Assembly: GCA_902530595.1 (NCBI GenBank)
Contig: CACAAX010000001.1
Coordinates: forward strand, 40,377-104,376
Direction: 5' to 3'
DNA: 64,000 nt
DNA from: an uncultured Alphaproteobacteria bacterium
Lineage (GTDB): Bacteria; Pseudomonadota; Alphaproteobacteria; Rhodobacterales; Rhodobacteraceae
Shown: positions 1-12,760 of the stretch, piece after piece
How the letters are laid out: each line of letters begins with the position of its first letter
How positions within the stretch are numbered: the first letter of the stretch is position 1
Made by a program: the position numbers and the translations under genes
Notes under the pieces: model-generated
What the model saw: only the letters and a program-made list of their open reading frames with translations
What the model was told of the DNA's origin: nothing
Databases searched by the model: none

Positions 1-2017
1 GAGGATAGAAACGTTCTTCAGTCTCTTGATCTATAATTGCGGAATGCCTCTGGGAAAAAGTACCTCTTTTCGAATCTTGGCCAGACAGCCTAACCGAAAA
101 CCCCTCATTTAACAAAGAGCCAAATGCAAGCGCTTCAGCCGTTGCCCAGTCAATACCTCTTCCTTTGTTTAAGGTATCCTTTTTATTTTCTATCATTCTG
201 GACACTGTTTTGTGTATATTGAAATTATTTGGGACGGTTGTTAGTACCTTCGATATTTTTTTAAACACATCCTTCTTTATGGAGGTTTTTCCCCTTTCGT
301 AGTTGTCCGGTCGCTTAGTAAGCCCTGACCACCTTCCATCAAGCCAGTCAGCCTTATTCGGTTTGTAGTTTTTTCCTGCTTCAAACTCGTCATTTAAAAA
401 GCTTTGAAAATTTGATTTTAACTTGTTCAACTCACCATCTCTTAGTATTCCTTCTGCCTCCAGCTTTCTGGCGTATAATTCAAGAGCGGTCGGATGGGTT
501 TTAATTTTTTTGTACATGATAGGTTGGGTAAACATAGGCTCATCACCTTCATTATGCCCAAAACGTCGGTAGCAAAAAATATCAATCACAACGTCTTTCT
601 TAAATTTTTGTCTGAACTCTGTGGCCACTTTCGCAGCGTGAACTACCGCTTCCGGATCATCGCCATTAACATGGAAAATTGGTGCTTCCACCATCAGCGC
701 AATATCTGTTGGGTATGGTGATGACCTTGAATAGAGAGGTGCGGTCGTGAAACCAATTTGATTATTGACGACGATATGGATAGTGCCGCCTGTGCGATGT
801 CCTTTCAGACCGGAAAGACCAAAGCATTCAGCAACGATACCTTGGCCTGCAAAAGCTGCATCCCCATGAAGCAAAACAGGTAGAACCTTTTCTCTTTCTT
901 TATCGTCGAGCTGCTCTTGCTTTGCCCTTACTTTTCCTAATACGACGGGATTAACAGCCTCTAAGTGAGAAGGATTGGCCGTTAGAGATAAATGCACTTT
1001 GTTACCATCGAACTCTCGGTCAGACGAAGCACCCAAATGATATTTTACATCACCGGAGCCATCAACATCTTCGGGTTTATAGCTCCCACCTTGGAACTCG
1101 TTAAAAATCGCTTTAAAAGGCTTGCTCATCACATTAGCTAGTATTGATAATCTTCCTCTGTGAGGCATACCTATAACAATCTCCTTAACTCCTAAATTTC
1201 CGCCTCTCTTTATTATTTGCTCCATAGCAGGAATTAGGGATTCTCCCCCATCCAATCCAAACCTTTTTGTTCCTGTATATTTAACGTGAAGAAATTTTTC
1301 AAACCCTTCAGCTTCTATTAGCTTGTTTAATATAGCTTTTCGTCCCTCTTCTGTGAATTGTATTTCTTTACCCAGTCCTTCAATACGTTCCTTCAGCCAA
1401 GCTGACTGTTCCGGGTTTGAAATATGCATATACTGAAGGGCAAAGGTTCCACAATAGGTTCTTTCAAGTAGAGACATAATCTCACTCATTGAAGCAACTT
1501 CCAATCCCAATACATTATCAATATATATCTCTCTCTCCATATCTTCTTCAGAAAAACCATAGTTTTTCGGATCCAGTTCCGGATGATATGGAAGGCTATT
1601 GATTTCAAGTGGGTCAAGCTTTGCTTTTAAATGGCCTCTTATTCTGAAAGCTCTAATAATCATAAGAGCTCTTAAACTATCTATCACTTTTTCTTTCAAG
1701 TTATCTGTACTTTTGAAGAAATCAGATTTTTCCGAATATGCTAAAATTTTTTCTTCTAATGCTTCTGTAGATTGTGAACTCCAAAAGCTATTATCTTGTA
1801 TACCAAAATCTTGCTTTTGATCTACAGGCCAATCACTTCTGGACCATGATGCTTTCTCAGCTGAAGTATCGCTTGTTTTAAAAAAAGATGACCATGATTG
1901 ATCTACCGATTTAGGGTCTTTAAGATACATATTTTGTAGATACTCAAGATACCTAGAGTTTCCTCCATTAAGGATGTCTTCCGCTTTTTTAGAGTTTTTA
2001 GAGTCCATTTTATTCAT
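1..2017 (-). CDS. sucA: 2-oxoglutarate dehydrogenase E1 component (partial, runs off the left edge)
   Basis: My own reverse-strand translation from the ATG at 2017 gives MNKMDSKNSKKAEDILNGGNSRYLEYLQNMYLKDPKSVDQSW..., then GMPHRGRLSILANVMSKP, HGDAAFAGQGIVAECFGLSGLKGHRTGGTIHIVVNNQIGFTT and FCYRRFGHNEGDEPMFTQP, all characteristic of SucA; followed gene order with sucD/sucC. Not in the ORF track because it is open at the edge. Confidence 0.95.
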   Translation of the reverse strand, partial: MNKMDSKNSKKAEDILNGGNSRYLEYLQNMYLKDPKSVDQSWSSFFKTSDTSAEKASWSRSDWPVDQKQDFGIQDNSFWSSQSTEALEEKILAYSEKSDFFKSTDNLKEKVIDSLRALMIIRAFRIRGHLKAKLDPLEINSLPYHPELDPKNYGFSEEDMEREIYIDNVLGLEVASMSEIMSLLERTYCGTFALQYMHISNPEQSAWLKERIEGLGKEIQFTEEGRKAILNKLIEAEGFEKFLHVKYTGTKRFGLDGGESLIPAMEQIIKRGGNLGVKEIVIGMPHRGRLSILANVMSKPFKAIFNEFQGGSYKPEDVDGSGDVKYHLGASSDREFDGNKVHLSLTANPSHLEAVNPVVLGKVRAKQEQLDDKEREKVLPVLLHGDAAFAGQGIVAECFGLSGLKGHRTGGTIHIVVNNQIGFTTAPLYSRSSPYPTDIALMVEAPIFHVNGDDPEAVVHAAKVATEFRQKFKKDVVIDIFCYRRFGHNEGDEPMFTQPIMYKKIKTHPTALELYARKLEAEGILRDGELNKLKSNFQSFLNDEFEAGKNYKPNKADWLDGRWSGLTKRPDNYERGKTSIKKDVFKKISKVLTTVPNNFNIHKTVSRMIENKKDTLNKGRGIDWATAEALAFGSLLNEGFSVRLSGQDSKRGTFSQRHSAIIDQETEERFYP

Positions 2018-2083
2018 GGTTATTTACTACATAATTCATTCATCAATATTACAGTACTTACCGGCATTTTCTAGTATGTTTGG

Positions 2084-2971
2084 CTAATTTTTTTGAATTG
2101 CTGCTTGTACGGCTTCTCCTAAAGTGGCTGGACTATCTGAAACAATAACCCCAGCTTTTTTCATTGCTTCCATTTTATCTTCAGCGGCACCCATACCTCC
2201 CGCTACTATAGCTCCAGCATGCCCCATTCTTCTTCCCTTGGGAGCTGTTCTTCCAGCAATGAAACCCGCAATCGGTTTTGATCTTCCCTTTTTGCGCTCC
2301 TTTATTAAAAATTCGCAAGTTTCTTCCTCAGCGCTGCCACCGATCTCTCCTATCATTATAATAGATTGTGTTTCATCATCGCTTAAAAACTTATCAATTA
2401 CATCGATGAATTCTGTTCCTTTAATAGGGTCACCTCCTATACCAATACAAGAAGATTGACCTAATCCAATTTTTGTTGTTTGATCAACAGCCTCATAAGT
2501 TAGTGTTCCAGATCGCGAGACAACACCTACAGTTCCTTTTTTATGAATATGCCCTGGCATTATCCCAATCTTGCATTGCCCCGGTGTTATTACGCCTGGA
2601 CAATTTGGCCCTATTAAAATTGATTTTGATCGTGATAAAACTGCCTTTACTCTCATCATGTCTAAAATAGGTATGCCTTCTGTGATGCAAACTATTAAAT
2701 CGATTTCGGCATCAACCGCCTCTAATATTGCATCAGCGGCGAAGGGTGGTGGTACATAGATTGCGCTTGCGTTGGCCCCTGTAGCTATCTTCGCTTCCTC
2801 CACAGAATTGAACATGGGAAGGTGTAGGTGAGTTCCTCCACCTTTTCCAGGGGTAACTCCCCCTACCATTTTTGTTCCATACTTTATAGCCTGTTCTGTA
2901 TGGAAGGAACCTTGGCTTCCTGTAAGACCTTGGCAAATAACTTTAGTATCTGAATTTATATAAATACTCAT
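2084..2971 (-). CDS. sucD: Succinyl-CoA ligase alpha subunit
   Basis: ORF protein [29 protein letters not shown]...[20 protein letters not shown]..., typical SucD; adjacent to sucC. Confidence 0.97.
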   Translation of the reverse strand: MSIYINSDTKVICQGLTGSQGSFHTEQAIKYGTKMVGGVTPGKGGGTHLHLPMFNSVEEAKIATGANASAIYVPPPFAADAILEAVDAEIDLIVCITEGIPILDMMRVKAVLSRSKSILIGPNCPGVITPGQCKIGIMPGHIHKKGTVGVVSRSGTLTYEAVDQTTKIGLGQSSCIGIGGDPIKGTEFIDVIDKFLSDDETQSIIMIGEIGGSAEEETCEFLIKERKKGRSKPIAGFIAGRTAPKGRRMGHAGAIVAGGMGAAEDKMEAMKKAGVIVSDSPATLGEAVQAAIQKN

Positions 2972-2978
2972 ATTTAGC

Positions 2979-4181
2979 TCACTTTATCTGCGCAACTATT
3001 CTAGCCGCGGCATCATTTAAATTGTCCGCAGTGATTACGTTTAAGCCACTTTGCTCTATAATCTTTTTTCCTTCATCGACATTTGTTCCTTCAAGCCTTA
3101 CTACCAGTGGAACTTTTAATCCTACTTCTTTAGTAGCTTGAACCACTCCTTCAGCAATCACATCGCAACGCATTATTCCACCAAAGATGTTAACTAATAT
3201 TCCTTTTACATTTTTATCCGATGTGATTATTTTAAATGCTTCTGTAACCTTTTCCTTTGTCGCTCCCCCACCGACATCCAGAAAGTTCGCTGGCTCGGAA
3301 CCATTCAGTTTAATTATATCCATAGTTGCCATAGCTAATCCGGCACCATTTACCATGCAACCAATCTCTCCATCTAACGATATATAATTGAGATCATATT
3401 TTGATGCTTCTAACTCTTTTGGATCTTCTTCAGTAATGTCCCTTAAAGTTTCTAAATCCTTGTTTTTGAAAAGAGCATTGCCGTCAAAGCTCATCTTGCA
3501 ATCGAGACAAATTAAGGAATTATCTTTGGTCATTATTAAAGGATTAATTTCAATCATATCGCAATTTTTCTCGATAAAAAGATTGTAGAGGTTTCGTGTC
3601 ATTTTAACGCATTGCTTAAAAGCAGCATCCTTTAAGTCCAAAGCAAATGCTATTTTTCTCCCATGGTGGTCAGAAAACCCTTCGGCGGGATCAACAATAA
3701 TTGTCACAATATCAGTTGGATTTTCCTTGGCTACCTTTTCAATATCCATGCCGCCTTTTCTAGAGCATACAAACGACACAGAACTGGAAGACCGATCAAC
3801 CAAAAGCGCCAGGTAAAATTCTTTAACTATACTACATCCTAGTTCGACGTAGACTTTGTTAACAGTTTTACCACCATCCCCAGTTTGTTTTGTAACTAGC
3901 GTTTTACCCAACATTTTATGCGCTTGCTCAAGGGCATCATTAGCATTTTTAGAAATTCTAACACCCCCACCATCACCGGCATCTTTTTCTTTAAATTTAC
4001 CCTTTCCGCGCCCTCCTGCATGGATCTGTGCTTTTACCGCAAATAAAGGTTCTTCACCTGCTTGTTCGGAAAGTGTTTTGAGAGAAGATAAATTACTCTG
4101 TAAATCTAAGACTATTCCAGGCTGAACTGGAATATCGAATTGACTAAGCAATGATTTTCCCTGAAATTCGTGTATATTCAT
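2979..4181 (-). CDS. sucC: Succinyl-CoA ligase beta subunit (ADP-forming)
   Basis: [22 protein letters not shown]...ATP-grasp; [14 protein letters not shown] motif. Confidence 0.97.
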   Translation of the reverse strand: MNIHEFQGKSLLSQFDIPVQPGIVLDLQSNLSSLKTLSEQAGEEPLFAVKAQIHAGGRGKGKFKEKDAGDGGGVRISKNANDALEQAHKMLGKTLVTKQTGDGGKTVNKVYVELGCSIVKEFYLALLVDRSSSSVSFVCSRKGGMDIEKVAKENPTDIVTIIVDPAEGFSDHHGRKIAFALDLKDAAFKQCVKMTRNLYNLFIEKNCDMIEINPLIMTKDNSLICLDCKMSFDGNALFKNKDLETLRDITEEDPKELEASKYDLNYISLDGEIGCMVNGAGLAMATMDIIKLNGSEPANFLDVGGGATKEKVTEAFKIITSDKNVKGILVNIFGGIMRCDVIAEGVVQATKEVGLKVPLVVRLEGTNVDEGKKIIEQSGLNVITADNLNDAAARIVAQIK

Positions 4182-4201
4182 TTGCCCCCCTTCTTTACAA
4201 T

Positions 4202-5200
<999 letters not shown>

Positions 5201-5346
5201 TTATCTTTGATCTAATGGAAAATAAATTCGAAATATTTGTAGATAAAGCTTAAGTCAAAAAGTAAAATAATTTTTTATGAATTTCAAACTTATTTATTGA
5301 AATATTAGATTATATATTATTGAGATATTCGTGAGGACCTAGAGTT

Positions 5347-6222
5347 ATGTCAGAATTTTATCCACATCGATCCGCCTTGTATATGCCGGGCTCAAACGAG
5401 AGAGCGCTTGAAAAGGCGAAGTCTTTATCGGCAGACCTTTTTATATTCGATATGGAGGATGCTGTTTCGCCTGAAAAAAAGGAGCAAGCGAGGAATTTGA
5501 TTTTACGTGTATTATCGAAAGAAAAAGCCGATTACAGGGGAAAAAAGATTCTCACCAGAATAAATTCAATGGATACAGTCTGGGCGAATATGGACCTGGA
5601 GTGTCTTCAAAAAAGTGGGACCGATGGTATTCTATTCCCAAAAGTTTCGGAGGTTTCTGATATGTTGTTGATTCAGAAAAGGCTCGGAGAGCTGAATTTT
5701 AAAAAGCCTCCTGAGATTTGGATAATGGCTGAAACCCCAAAATGCGTGTTGAACTTGGGTAAGATTTTGGAAGAATTTTCTAACATCGGTGGGATAGTTG
5801 TAGGAACTAATGACCTTGCAAAAGAGCTCGTTCTTCCTAAACAAACTGGTCGAGCAGGGCTGTTGTATGCTCTTGGCTCAATTATATTAACAGCGAAGGC
5901 ATACAACGTTATTACGTTGGATGGAGTATTTAATGGGATATCAGATGAAGACGGTTTATGCTCTGAGGCTAAAGAAGGCAAAAACATGGGGTATGATGGT
6001 AAAACTCTTATTCATCCTAACCAGATAGACATAACAAACATTATATTTTCTCCTACTGAAAAAGAAATTGATATGGCAAATAAAATAATCGAGGCCTATG
6101 AAAAAGCTAAAGAAGAAAAAAGTGGTGTAACAACTGTTGACGGTGTTCTAGTTGAAGAATTACACGTAAAGCAGTCCCTTGCATTAATAAGTAAAATGAA
6201 AATGATCCAGAGTATGAGTTGA
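5347..6222 (+). CDS. HpcH/HpaI aldolase/citrate lyase family; probable L-malyl-CoA/beta-methylmalyl-CoA lyase
   Basis: RSALYMPGSNERALEKAKSLSADLFIFDMEDAVSPEKKEQAR CitE-like fold; next to mesaconyl-CoA hydratase and near ccr/ecm. Confidence 0.85.
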   Translation: MSEFYPHRSALYMPGSNERALEKAKSLSADLFIFDMEDAVSPEKKEQARNLILRVLSKEKADYRGKKILTRINSMDTVWANMDLECLQKSGTDGILFPKVSEVSDMLLIQKRLGELNFKKPPEIWIMAETPKCVLNLGKILEEFSNIGGIVVGTNDLAKELVLPKQTGRAGLLYALGSIILTAKAYNVITLDGVFNGISDEDGLCSEAKEGKNMGYDGKTLIHPNQIDITNIIFSPTEKEIDMANKIIEAYEKAKEEKSGVTTVDGVLVEELHVKQSLALISKMKMIQSMS

Positions 6223-7271
6223 ATTTGAGCGATTTTGATACTAACTTAGGCCGTTTTTTTGAAGATTATGCTGTGGGCGATATTATTGCGCACGCTACTC
6301 CCAGGACACTGACAGAAGCAGACGCGTCTCTTTATATTTCGATATACCCGACGAGGTTTGCTATTCAATCCTCAGCAGAATTTGCTAAAAATTGCGGATT
6401 AAAAGATCGTCCTCTGGATGATTTAATCGTTTTTCATACTGTCTTTGGTAAAACAGTACCAGATATATCAATTAATGCAGTGGCTAATCTTGGTTATGCA
6501 GAGGGTAAATTTGCTAAAACGGTTTTTGCTGGAGAAACATTATCAGTTAAATCCGAGATCATCGGTCTTAAGCAAAACTCAAACCGAAAAACAGGAATTG
6601 TCTATGTGAAGACAAAAGGACAAAATTCAACTGGAGAAACCATTTTAGAATACAAAAGATGGGTGATGGTAAAGAAGAGATTTGTTGGTGTCGAAGACAC
6701 TCCCTCGAATATACCCCATCTGAAGACTTCATTAGATGGAAGCGAGCTAAATGTTCCTGAGCAGCTTGATTTTACAAAATATGATTCAAATGCAGCAGGA
6801 TCAAAAAAAAGCTTTATTGATTATCAAGTAGGTGAACTGATTGATCACATTGATGGGAACACCATATGTGAAGCGGATCATCTTTTCGCAACCCGATTAT
6901 GGCAAAATAATTCTAAAGTGCATTTTGATATCAATGCTCGTGAGGATAAAAAGAGACTAATTTATGGAGGCCACATAATATCTTTGGTTAGAGCATTAAG
7001 TTTTAACGGCCTAGAAAACGCGCAATTGATCGTGGGTATTAACGGTGGTACCCATGCTAATCCAGCATTTGCTGAGGATACCATATATTGCTGGTCAGAA
7101 GTTTTGGAAAAGGTCGATCTTAATGTTCGCAACATAGCAGCTCTAAGACTAAGAAGTGTGGGTACAAAAGAAAAAAACCATAGTATGAAAGTAAAGAGTG
7201 ATGATGGGAGATATTTACCAACTACAGTTTTAGATTTTGATTACTGGGTATTAGTTCCTAGAGAACTGTAA
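6219..7271 (+). CDS. mch: MaoC-like dehydratase; probable mesaconyl-CoA hydratase
   Basis: Tandem hot-dog protein GRFFEDYAVGDIIAHATPRTLTEADASLYISIYPTRFA...; TTG start overlaps the upstream stop by 4 nt; EMC-pathway neighbourhood. Confidence 0.82.
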   Translation: MNLSDFDTNLGRFFEDYAVGDIIAHATPRTLTEADASLYISIYPTRFAIQSSAEFAKNCGLKDRPLDDLIVFHTVFGKTVPDISINAVANLGYAEGKFAKTVFAGETLSVKSEIIGLKQNSNRKTGIVYVKTKGQNSTGETILEYKRWVMVKKRFVGVEDTPSNIPHLKTSLDGSELNVPEQLDFTKYDSNAAGSKKSFIDYQVGELIDHIDGNTICEADHLFATRLWQNNSKVHFDINAREDKKRLIYGGHIISLVRALSFNGLENAQLIVGINGGTHANPAFAEDTIYCWSEVLEKVDLNVRNIAALRLRSVGTKEKNHSMKVKSDDGRYLPTTVLDFDYWVLVPREL

Positions 7272-7343
7272 CTGGGTACCCCACTTGCACAAAAATTTTT
7301 TAGATATATATTAAAGCCAATCGGTAGCTAGGATTTTAAAACC

Positions 7344-7718
7344 ATGGACAATAGACCTCTATCTCCTCACTTGACGGTGTACAAACCACAGATAACGTCT
7401 GTGTTATCAATCTTCCATCGTATTACTGGTGCTGGTCTAACAGCGTCAACGGTACTCGTCGTATTCTGGCTGGCATCTTTAGCTATGGGTGAATTTACAT
7501 TCAAAAGTTTTAACATTTTTTTAAATAACCCATTGATTATATCAGTTCTAGTTTGCTCACTTTGGGCGCTTTGGTATCATTTTTGTACAGGACTACGCCA
7601 TCTATATTGGGATATGGGTTATGGGTACAGCTTAAAGTCTGTTACAATCAGCGGATGGGTAGCAGTGGCTTGCTCATTTCTCCTTACATTTCTAACTCTT
7701 TTATTTTTCGTCAGTTAA
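7344..7718 (+). CDS. sdhC: Succinate dehydrogenase cytochrome b556 subunit
   Basis: MDNRPLSPHLTVYKPQITSVLSIFHRITG plus SLWALWYHFCTGLRHLYWDMGYG; upstream of sdhD/A/B. Confidence 0.95.
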   Translation: MDNRPLSPHLTVYKPQITSVLSIFHRITGAGLTASTVLVVFWLASLAMGEFTFKSFNIFLNNPLIISVLVCSLWALWYHFCTGLRHLYWDMGYGYSLKSVTISGWVAVACSFLLTFLTLLFFVS

Positions 7719-8048
7719 ATGACAGACGGGATTAAACATTGGAAATATTCGAGGATTAGTTCCATTGTACTAGTCCCGCTTACAATCTGGTTTGTTACAT
7801 TTTTCAGTAAAAATTTTGGAATGCCATTCGAACAAGTTGCTAGTTCATTATCTACACCCTTAAATTCTTTACTGATGTTGACATTTATTACAGCGACAAT
7901 TTTTCATCTGCAACAGGGTTTACAAGTTATTATTGAAGACTATGTTTATAAGAGACTGTGGATTAATTTAAATATAATATTCTGTAGCTTACTCTTTATT
8001 GTGAGCTTAATTAGTCTTGGAAAATTGGTATTAGTAGGTGTTTTATGA
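7719..8048 (+). CDS. sdhD: Succinate dehydrogenase hydrophobic membrane anchor subunit
   Basis: Position between sdhC and sdh[15 protein letters not shown] motif with three hydrophobic segments. Confidence 0.92.
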   Translation: MTDGIKHWKYSRISSIVLVPLTIWFVTFFSKNFGMPFEQVASSLSTPLNSLLMLTFITATIFHLQQGLQVIIEDYVYKRLWINLNIIFCSLLFIVSLISLGKLVLVGVL

Positions 8049-9853
8049 ATTCATATGAAATCACAGACCACGTCTATGACGTAGTAGTGGTAGGAGCTGG
8101 CGGTGCCGGGTTGAGAGCAACTCTTGGGATGGCTGAGCAAGGCCTAAAAACCGCCTGTGTAACTAAGCTATTTCCGACCAGAAGTCACACAGTGGCTGCC
8201 CAAGGGGGAATTGCCGCATCGTTATCAAATATGGGACCAGATCATTGGCATTGGCATATGTATGATACGGTAAAAGGGTCAGATTGGCTAGGAGACAGTG
8301 ATGCAATGGAATATCTCGCAAAGGAGGCGCCAAAAGCTGTTTATGAGCTAGAACATTATGGAGTGCCATTTTCTAGAACGGAGGAAGGCAAGATTTATCA
8401 AAGGCCCTTTGGTGGACACACTACAGAATTTGGTGAAGGACCTCCTGTGCAACGAACTTGTGCCGCAGCTGATCGTACCGGTCACGCAATTCTACACACT
8501 CTTTACGGCCAATCATTAAAAAACAATGCCGAGTTTTTCATAGAGTTCTTTGCAATCGATTTAATAATGACAGAAGATGGTGTTTGTCAGGGTATCATAG
8601 CGTGGAAATTGGATGATGGAACTCTACACAGGTTTAATGCGAAGATGGTGGTTTTAGCAACTGGGGGATATGGTAGAGCATATTTTTCTGCGACATCCGC
8701 GCATTCCTGCACTGGTGACGGGAATGGAATGGTTGCGAGACAAGGATTACCTCTTCAAGACATGGAATTTGTACAATTTCACCCTACTGGGATTTATGGG
8801 GCTGGATGTCTCATTACCGAGGGTGCTAGAGGTGAAGGAGGATATCTTACTAACTCTGATGGCGAAAGATTTATGGAGAGATATGCTCCAACCTACAAGG
8901 ACCTTGCTAGCAGGGACGTTGTATCTAGATGTATGACAATGGAAATAAGAGATGGTCGCGGAGTTGGATCAGAGAAAGACCACATCTTCTTGCATCTTAA
9001 TCATCTTCCACCTGAAACATTAGCTGAAAGGCTCCCAGGCATATCGGAAAGTGCCAGAGTTTTTGCAGGGGTCGATGTAAACAAGGATCCTATACCAGTT
9101 TTACCAACTGTGCATTACAATATGGGTGGTATCCCGACAAACTATTGGGGCGAGGTAATAAGTCCTGATGAAAAAGATCAAAACAAAATATTGCCGGGAC
9201 TAATGGCTGTTGGTGAAGCGGGATGCGCTTCAGTCCATGGAGCTAATCGCTTAGGATCAAATAGCTTAATAGACCTAGTTGTTTTTGGAAGAGCAGCCGC
9301 GATCAAGGCAGCTAAAGTCGTAGATAAGAAAGAAAGCAATAGGCCCTTAAATAAGAACTCTGTTGATCAAGCAATTGGCAGGTTAGATCGACTTAGATTT
9401 TCCAAGGGTACAACTCCTACGGCTGAGTTAAGATTGAAAATGCAAAAAACGATGCAGTCTGACGCTGCGGTTTTCAGGTCAGACAAGACTTTATCAGACG
9501 GTTGTGAAAAAATGGGTGATATAGCCGCCGGCATAGACTACGTAAATGTTACCGATAAATCAATGATATGGAACACTGATTTAATGGAGACATTGGAACT
9601 TACGAATTTAATGCCAAATGCTTTGGCAACAATTGTTTCCGCTGAGGCTCGTAAAGAAAGTAGAGGAGCTCATGCACAGGAAGACCATCCTGATAGGGAT
9701 GATGAAAATTGGCGAGTACACTCACTAGCCAAGATATCGGAAAATGGTTTTGTGAGTCTTAGCTACAGGGATGTAATTACTAAACCTCTAAGTGACATAA
9801 AGGATGGCGGAATAGATACAGCAAAGATCAAACCTAAAGCAAGGGTTTATTAA
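8045..9853 (+). CDS. sdhA: Succinate dehydrogenase flavoprotein subunit
   Basis: [42 protein letters not shown]. Confidence 0.98.
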   Translation: MNSYEITDHVYDVVVVGAGGAGLRATLGMAEQGLKTACVTKLFPTRSHTVAAQGGIAASLSNMGPDHWHWHMYDTVKGSDWLGDSDAMEYLAKEAPKAVYELEHYGVPFSRTEEGKIYQRPFGGHTTEFGEGPPVQRTCAAADRTGHAILHTLYGQSLKNNAEFFIEFFAIDLIMTEDGVCQGIIAWKLDDGTLHRFNAKMVVLATGGYGRAYFSATSAHSCTGDGNGMVARQGLPLQDMEFVQFHPTGIYGAGCLITEGARGEGGYLTNSDGERFMERYAPTYKDLASRDVVSRCMTMEIRDGRGVGSEKDHIFLHLNHLPPETLAERLPGISESARVFAGVDVNKDPIPVLPTVHYNMGGIPTNYWGEVISPDEKDQNKILPGLMAVGEAGCASVHGANRLGSNSLIDLVVFGRAAAIKAAKVVDKKESNRPLNKNSVDQAIGRLDRLRFSKGTTPTAELRLKMQKTMQSDAAVFRSDKTLSDGCEKMGDIAAGIDYVNVTDKSMIWNTDLMETLELTNLMPNALATIVSAEARKESRGAHAQEDHPDRDDENWRVHSLAKISENGFVSLSYRDVITKPLSDIKDGGIDTAKIKPKARVY

Positions 9854-9856
9854 AAA

Positions 9857-10633
9857 ATGGTGGAATTAAGATTACCAAAAAACTCTAGAGTAATGGAAGG
9901 TATTACATGGGAAAAGCCTTCGGACGCAGAAAATGTACAAGAAGTTAGAATATATCGATACAACCCAGAAGATAGCGAAAACCCTCGTTTAGATACCTTT
10001 TTTGTAGATCTTGATAAGTGCGGTCCAATGATATTGGACGCGCTGATAAAAATAAAAAACGAGATAGATCCAACATTAACTTTTAGGCGCTCTTGTAGAG
10101 AAGGTATATGTGGCTCTTGCTCAATGAATATTGGGGGGGTCAATACGCTTGCATGCCTTAAAGGAATGAAGGAATTTAAGGGACCAATTAACATTTACCC
10201 TTTACCTCATCTGCCAGTAATCAAAGATTTGGTTCCGGACTTAAATCAATTTTACAAGCAACATGCTAGTATAAAACCATGGTTGGAAACTTTTACAGAC
10301 GAACCGAATGAGGAATGGTTGCAATCTGAGGAAGATAGAAAAGAACTCGATGGACTCTATGAATGTGTAATGTGTGCTTGCTGTTCAACTTCTTGTCCAA
10401 GCTATTGGTGGAATGGAGATAAATATTTAGGCCCAGCTGCATTGTTGCATGCATATCGATGGATTATCGACAGCAGAGATCAGGATAGAAAAGCCAGGCT
10501 AGATGACCTAAACGACTCTTTTAAACTGTATAGGTGCCACACGATAATGAATTGTGCAAAGGCATGTCCGAAGGGCTTAAACCCTGCAAAAGTTATAGCA
10601 GAGATAAAAAAGTTACAGTTGCAGAACAACTAA
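9857..10633 (+). CDS. sdhB: Succinate dehydrogenase iron-sulfur subunit
   Basis: [53 protein letters not shown] cluster motifs. Confidence 0.98.
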   Translation: MVELRLPKNSRVMEGITWEKPSDAENVQEVRIYRYNPEDSENPRLDTFFVDLDKCGPMILDALIKIKNEIDPTLTFRRSCREGICGSCSMNIGGVNTLACLKGMKEFKGPINIYPLPHLPVIKDLVPDLNQFYKQHASIKPWLETFTDEPNEEWLQSEEDRKELDGLYECVMCACCSTSCPSYWWNGDKYLGPAALLHAYRWIIDSRDQDRKARLDDLNDSFKLYRCHTIMNCAKACPKGLNPAKVIAEIKKLQLQNN

Positions 10634-10646
10634 GATAGGTTGTAAA

Positions 10647-12656
10647 CTAAGCAGCGCTCTGCTCAACAAAATCCGACATATCTGATATTATCGTATTAAG
10701 ATCATAGTCTTTCGGTGTGTAGACTTTTTTCACACCCATTTTCCGAATAATTTCGAAATCTTTTTCAGGTATAATGCCTCCTACTATTACTGGTATTTTT
10801 GTCATATTTTTTGTTTTCAATAAGTTTGTAAGATCTTCTAAAATCTCTAGATGGCTCCCAGACAGTATTGATAACCCAATAATGTGAACGGACTCTTCTA
10901 AAGCAGAGTTGACTATTTGGTTTGGTGTAAGTCGAATTCCTTGGTAAACAACATCAAATCCAGCTTCCTTTGCCCTCATTGCGATTTGCTCAGCACCATT
11001 TGAATGTCCATCAAGGCCGGGCTTTCCTATTAAGAGTTTAATATTTCTTTTAAGCTTTTTAGCTACTTCTTTTACTCTCTTTTGAAGCATAGGTAGGCTT
11101 TCGCTGTCTAAAGATTTTGAAACAGTCACTCCTGTTGGCGCTCTAAATTCTCCAAACACTTCTCTCATCGTATCAGCCCATTCGCCTGTAGTAACCCCTG
11201 CTTTTGCTGCTTCGATAGACGCTGGCATTATATTTATTTTTTCTCTGGCTGCATTCTTTAGCTGTTCTTTAGCCTTTTCAACCAAATCATTATTTCTTCT
11301 CGATCTCCACTCTAAAAGAGACGAAATTTGAATTTTCTCTATTTCTTTATCAACCACCTGTACATTATTGCTGTCCCCTGAGGAAAGGCCACTTTTTTCA
11401 GAAGTAGTAAATTTATTAACTCCAACAACGATTGTTTTACCACTTTCAATTTTAGATAACCTTTCTGCATTAGATGAAACTAGAGCCCTTTTCATATAGT
11501 CTAGGGCCGCTACTGTTCCGCCCATTTTGTCAATTTTCGCTACCTTTATTTTAACTTGTTCAAGTATCTGTTTAACCTTTTTATCTATAATTGGGTTTTG
11601 ATCAAATATATCTTCATACTCTAAAATGTCTGTTTCATAGGCTAAGACTTGCTGCATTCTTAGAGACCATTGCTGATCCCATGGCCTTGGAAGTCCCATC
11701 GCTTCATTCCAAGCAGGAAGCTGTATTGCTCTTGCTCTAGCGTTTTTTGAGAGGGTTACAGCTAATAATTCGAGCAATATTCGGTAAACATTATTTTCAG
11801 GTTGTTGTTCAGTTAGCCCTAAACTGTTTACCTGTACACCATACCTAAACCGTCTCAGTTTTTCTTCTTTCACACCATATTTGGTGAGACATATTTCATT
11901 CCATAAGTCCACAAAGGCGCGCATTTTACAGATTTCACCAATAAACTTTATTCCCGCATTAACAAAAAAGGATACCCTTCCTACTATGAAGGGAAACTCT
12001 TTAGCAGACACTCGAAGGCGAATTTTATCCAATACTGCTGTTGCAGTCGAAATTGCAAAGGCCACCTCCTCTTCAATCGTTGCCCCAGCTTCCTGGAGAT
12101 GATACGAACAAATATTAATAGGGTTCCACTTCGGAATATTTCTGTAGCAATATTCTGTGACATCAGCGATTAAATTTAAACTATCCTCTGGTGGAAATAT
12201 GTAGGTTCCTCTACTCAAGTATTCTTTAATGATGTCATTCTGGACAGTGCCCTGCAATGCATTAACTTTTAGGTCTTGATTCTCTGCTAAGGCTATATAG
12301 AGAGCTAAAAGCCACGGTGCCGTCGCATTTATTGTCATTGAAGTGTTCATTTTATCAATAGGAATGTCGTTGAAAAGTGTTTGCATATCGCCCAGATGAT
12401 TGACTGGAACGCCAACTTTTCCAACTTCTCCCCTAGCTAGCTGGTGATCACTATCATAACCCGTCTGGGTTGGTAGATCAAAAGCAACTGAAAGGCCAGT
12501 TTGGCCCTTACTTAGATTATCTCTGAAGAGCTTGTTGCTTGCTGAAGCCGAACTATGGCCCGCATAAGTTCTAAATATCCAAGGCTTAGAATTCATACTA
12601 CCGTCTTTTATTGAAGAAAAACATTTTTTCAAGTCAAATCTTCTTATTAGAAACAC
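10647..12656 (-). CDS. ecm: Methylmalonyl-CoA mutase family; probable ethylmalonyl-CoA mutase
   Basis: RTYAGHSSASASNKLFRDNLSKGQTGLSVAFDLPTQTGYDSD; C-terminal B12-binding IGKPGLDGHSNGAEQIA; divergent partner of ccr. Start may be the internal ATG near 12596. Confidence 0.85.
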   Translation of the reverse strand: MFLIRRFDLKKCFSSIKDGSMNSKPWIFRTYAGHSSASASNKLFRDNLSKGQTGLSVAFDLPTQTGYDSDHQLARGEVGKVGVPVNHLGDMQTLFNDIPIDKMNTSMTINATAPWLLALYIALAENQDLKVNALQGTVQNDIIKEYLSRGTYIFPPEDSLNLIADVTEYCYRNIPKWNPINICSYHLQEAGATIEEEVAFAISTATAVLDKIRLRVSAKEFPFIVGRVSFFVNAGIKFIGEICKMRAFVDLWNEICLTKYGVKEEKLRRFRYGVQVNSLGLTEQQPENNVYRILLELLAVTLSKNARARAIQLPAWNEAMGLPRPWDQQWSLRMQQVLAYETDILEYEDIFDQNPIIDKKVKQILEQVKIKVAKIDKMGGTVAALDYMKRALVSSNAERLSKIESGKTIVVGVNKFTTSEKSGLSSGDSNNVQVVDKEIEKIQISSLLEWRSRRNNDLVEKAKEQLKNAAREKINIMPASIEAAKAGVTTGEWADTMREVFGEFRAPTGVTVSKSLDSESLPMLQKRVKEVAKKLKRNIKLLIGKPGLDGHSNGAEQIAMRAKEAGFDVVYQGIRLTPNQIVNSALEESVHIIGLSILSGSHLEILEDLTNLLKTKNMTKIPVIVGGIIPEKDFEIIRKMGVKKVYTPKDYDLNTIISDMSDFVEQSAA

Positions 12657-12760
12657 TGCTTAGATTTAATACTTGGACTTTTGAAAATGTAGGGATCTAA
12701 TCACATAGGGTAAATATGAGTTGAAATAGAACCAAGAATCATTCATAAAAAATCAAAAAA

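Noticed and set aside
494-721. 75-aa ORF on plus strand near the left edge
   Set aside because: Antisense to the partial sucA coding sequence, which is continuous on the minus strand.
2124-2459. 111-aa plus-strand ORF antisense to sucD (and many similar ORFs, e.g. 3856..4125, 5673..5987, 17307..17807, 25582..26007, 28523..29077, 36690..37217)
   Set aside because: Shadow ORFs antisense to confidently identified genes; low-complexity Ser/Pro/Leu-rich translations with no recognisable family.
10660-10675. GCAG-CGCT-CTGC palindrome at the ecm 3' end between convergent genes
   Set aside because: Four-bp stem, inside the coding sequence, no T-run.
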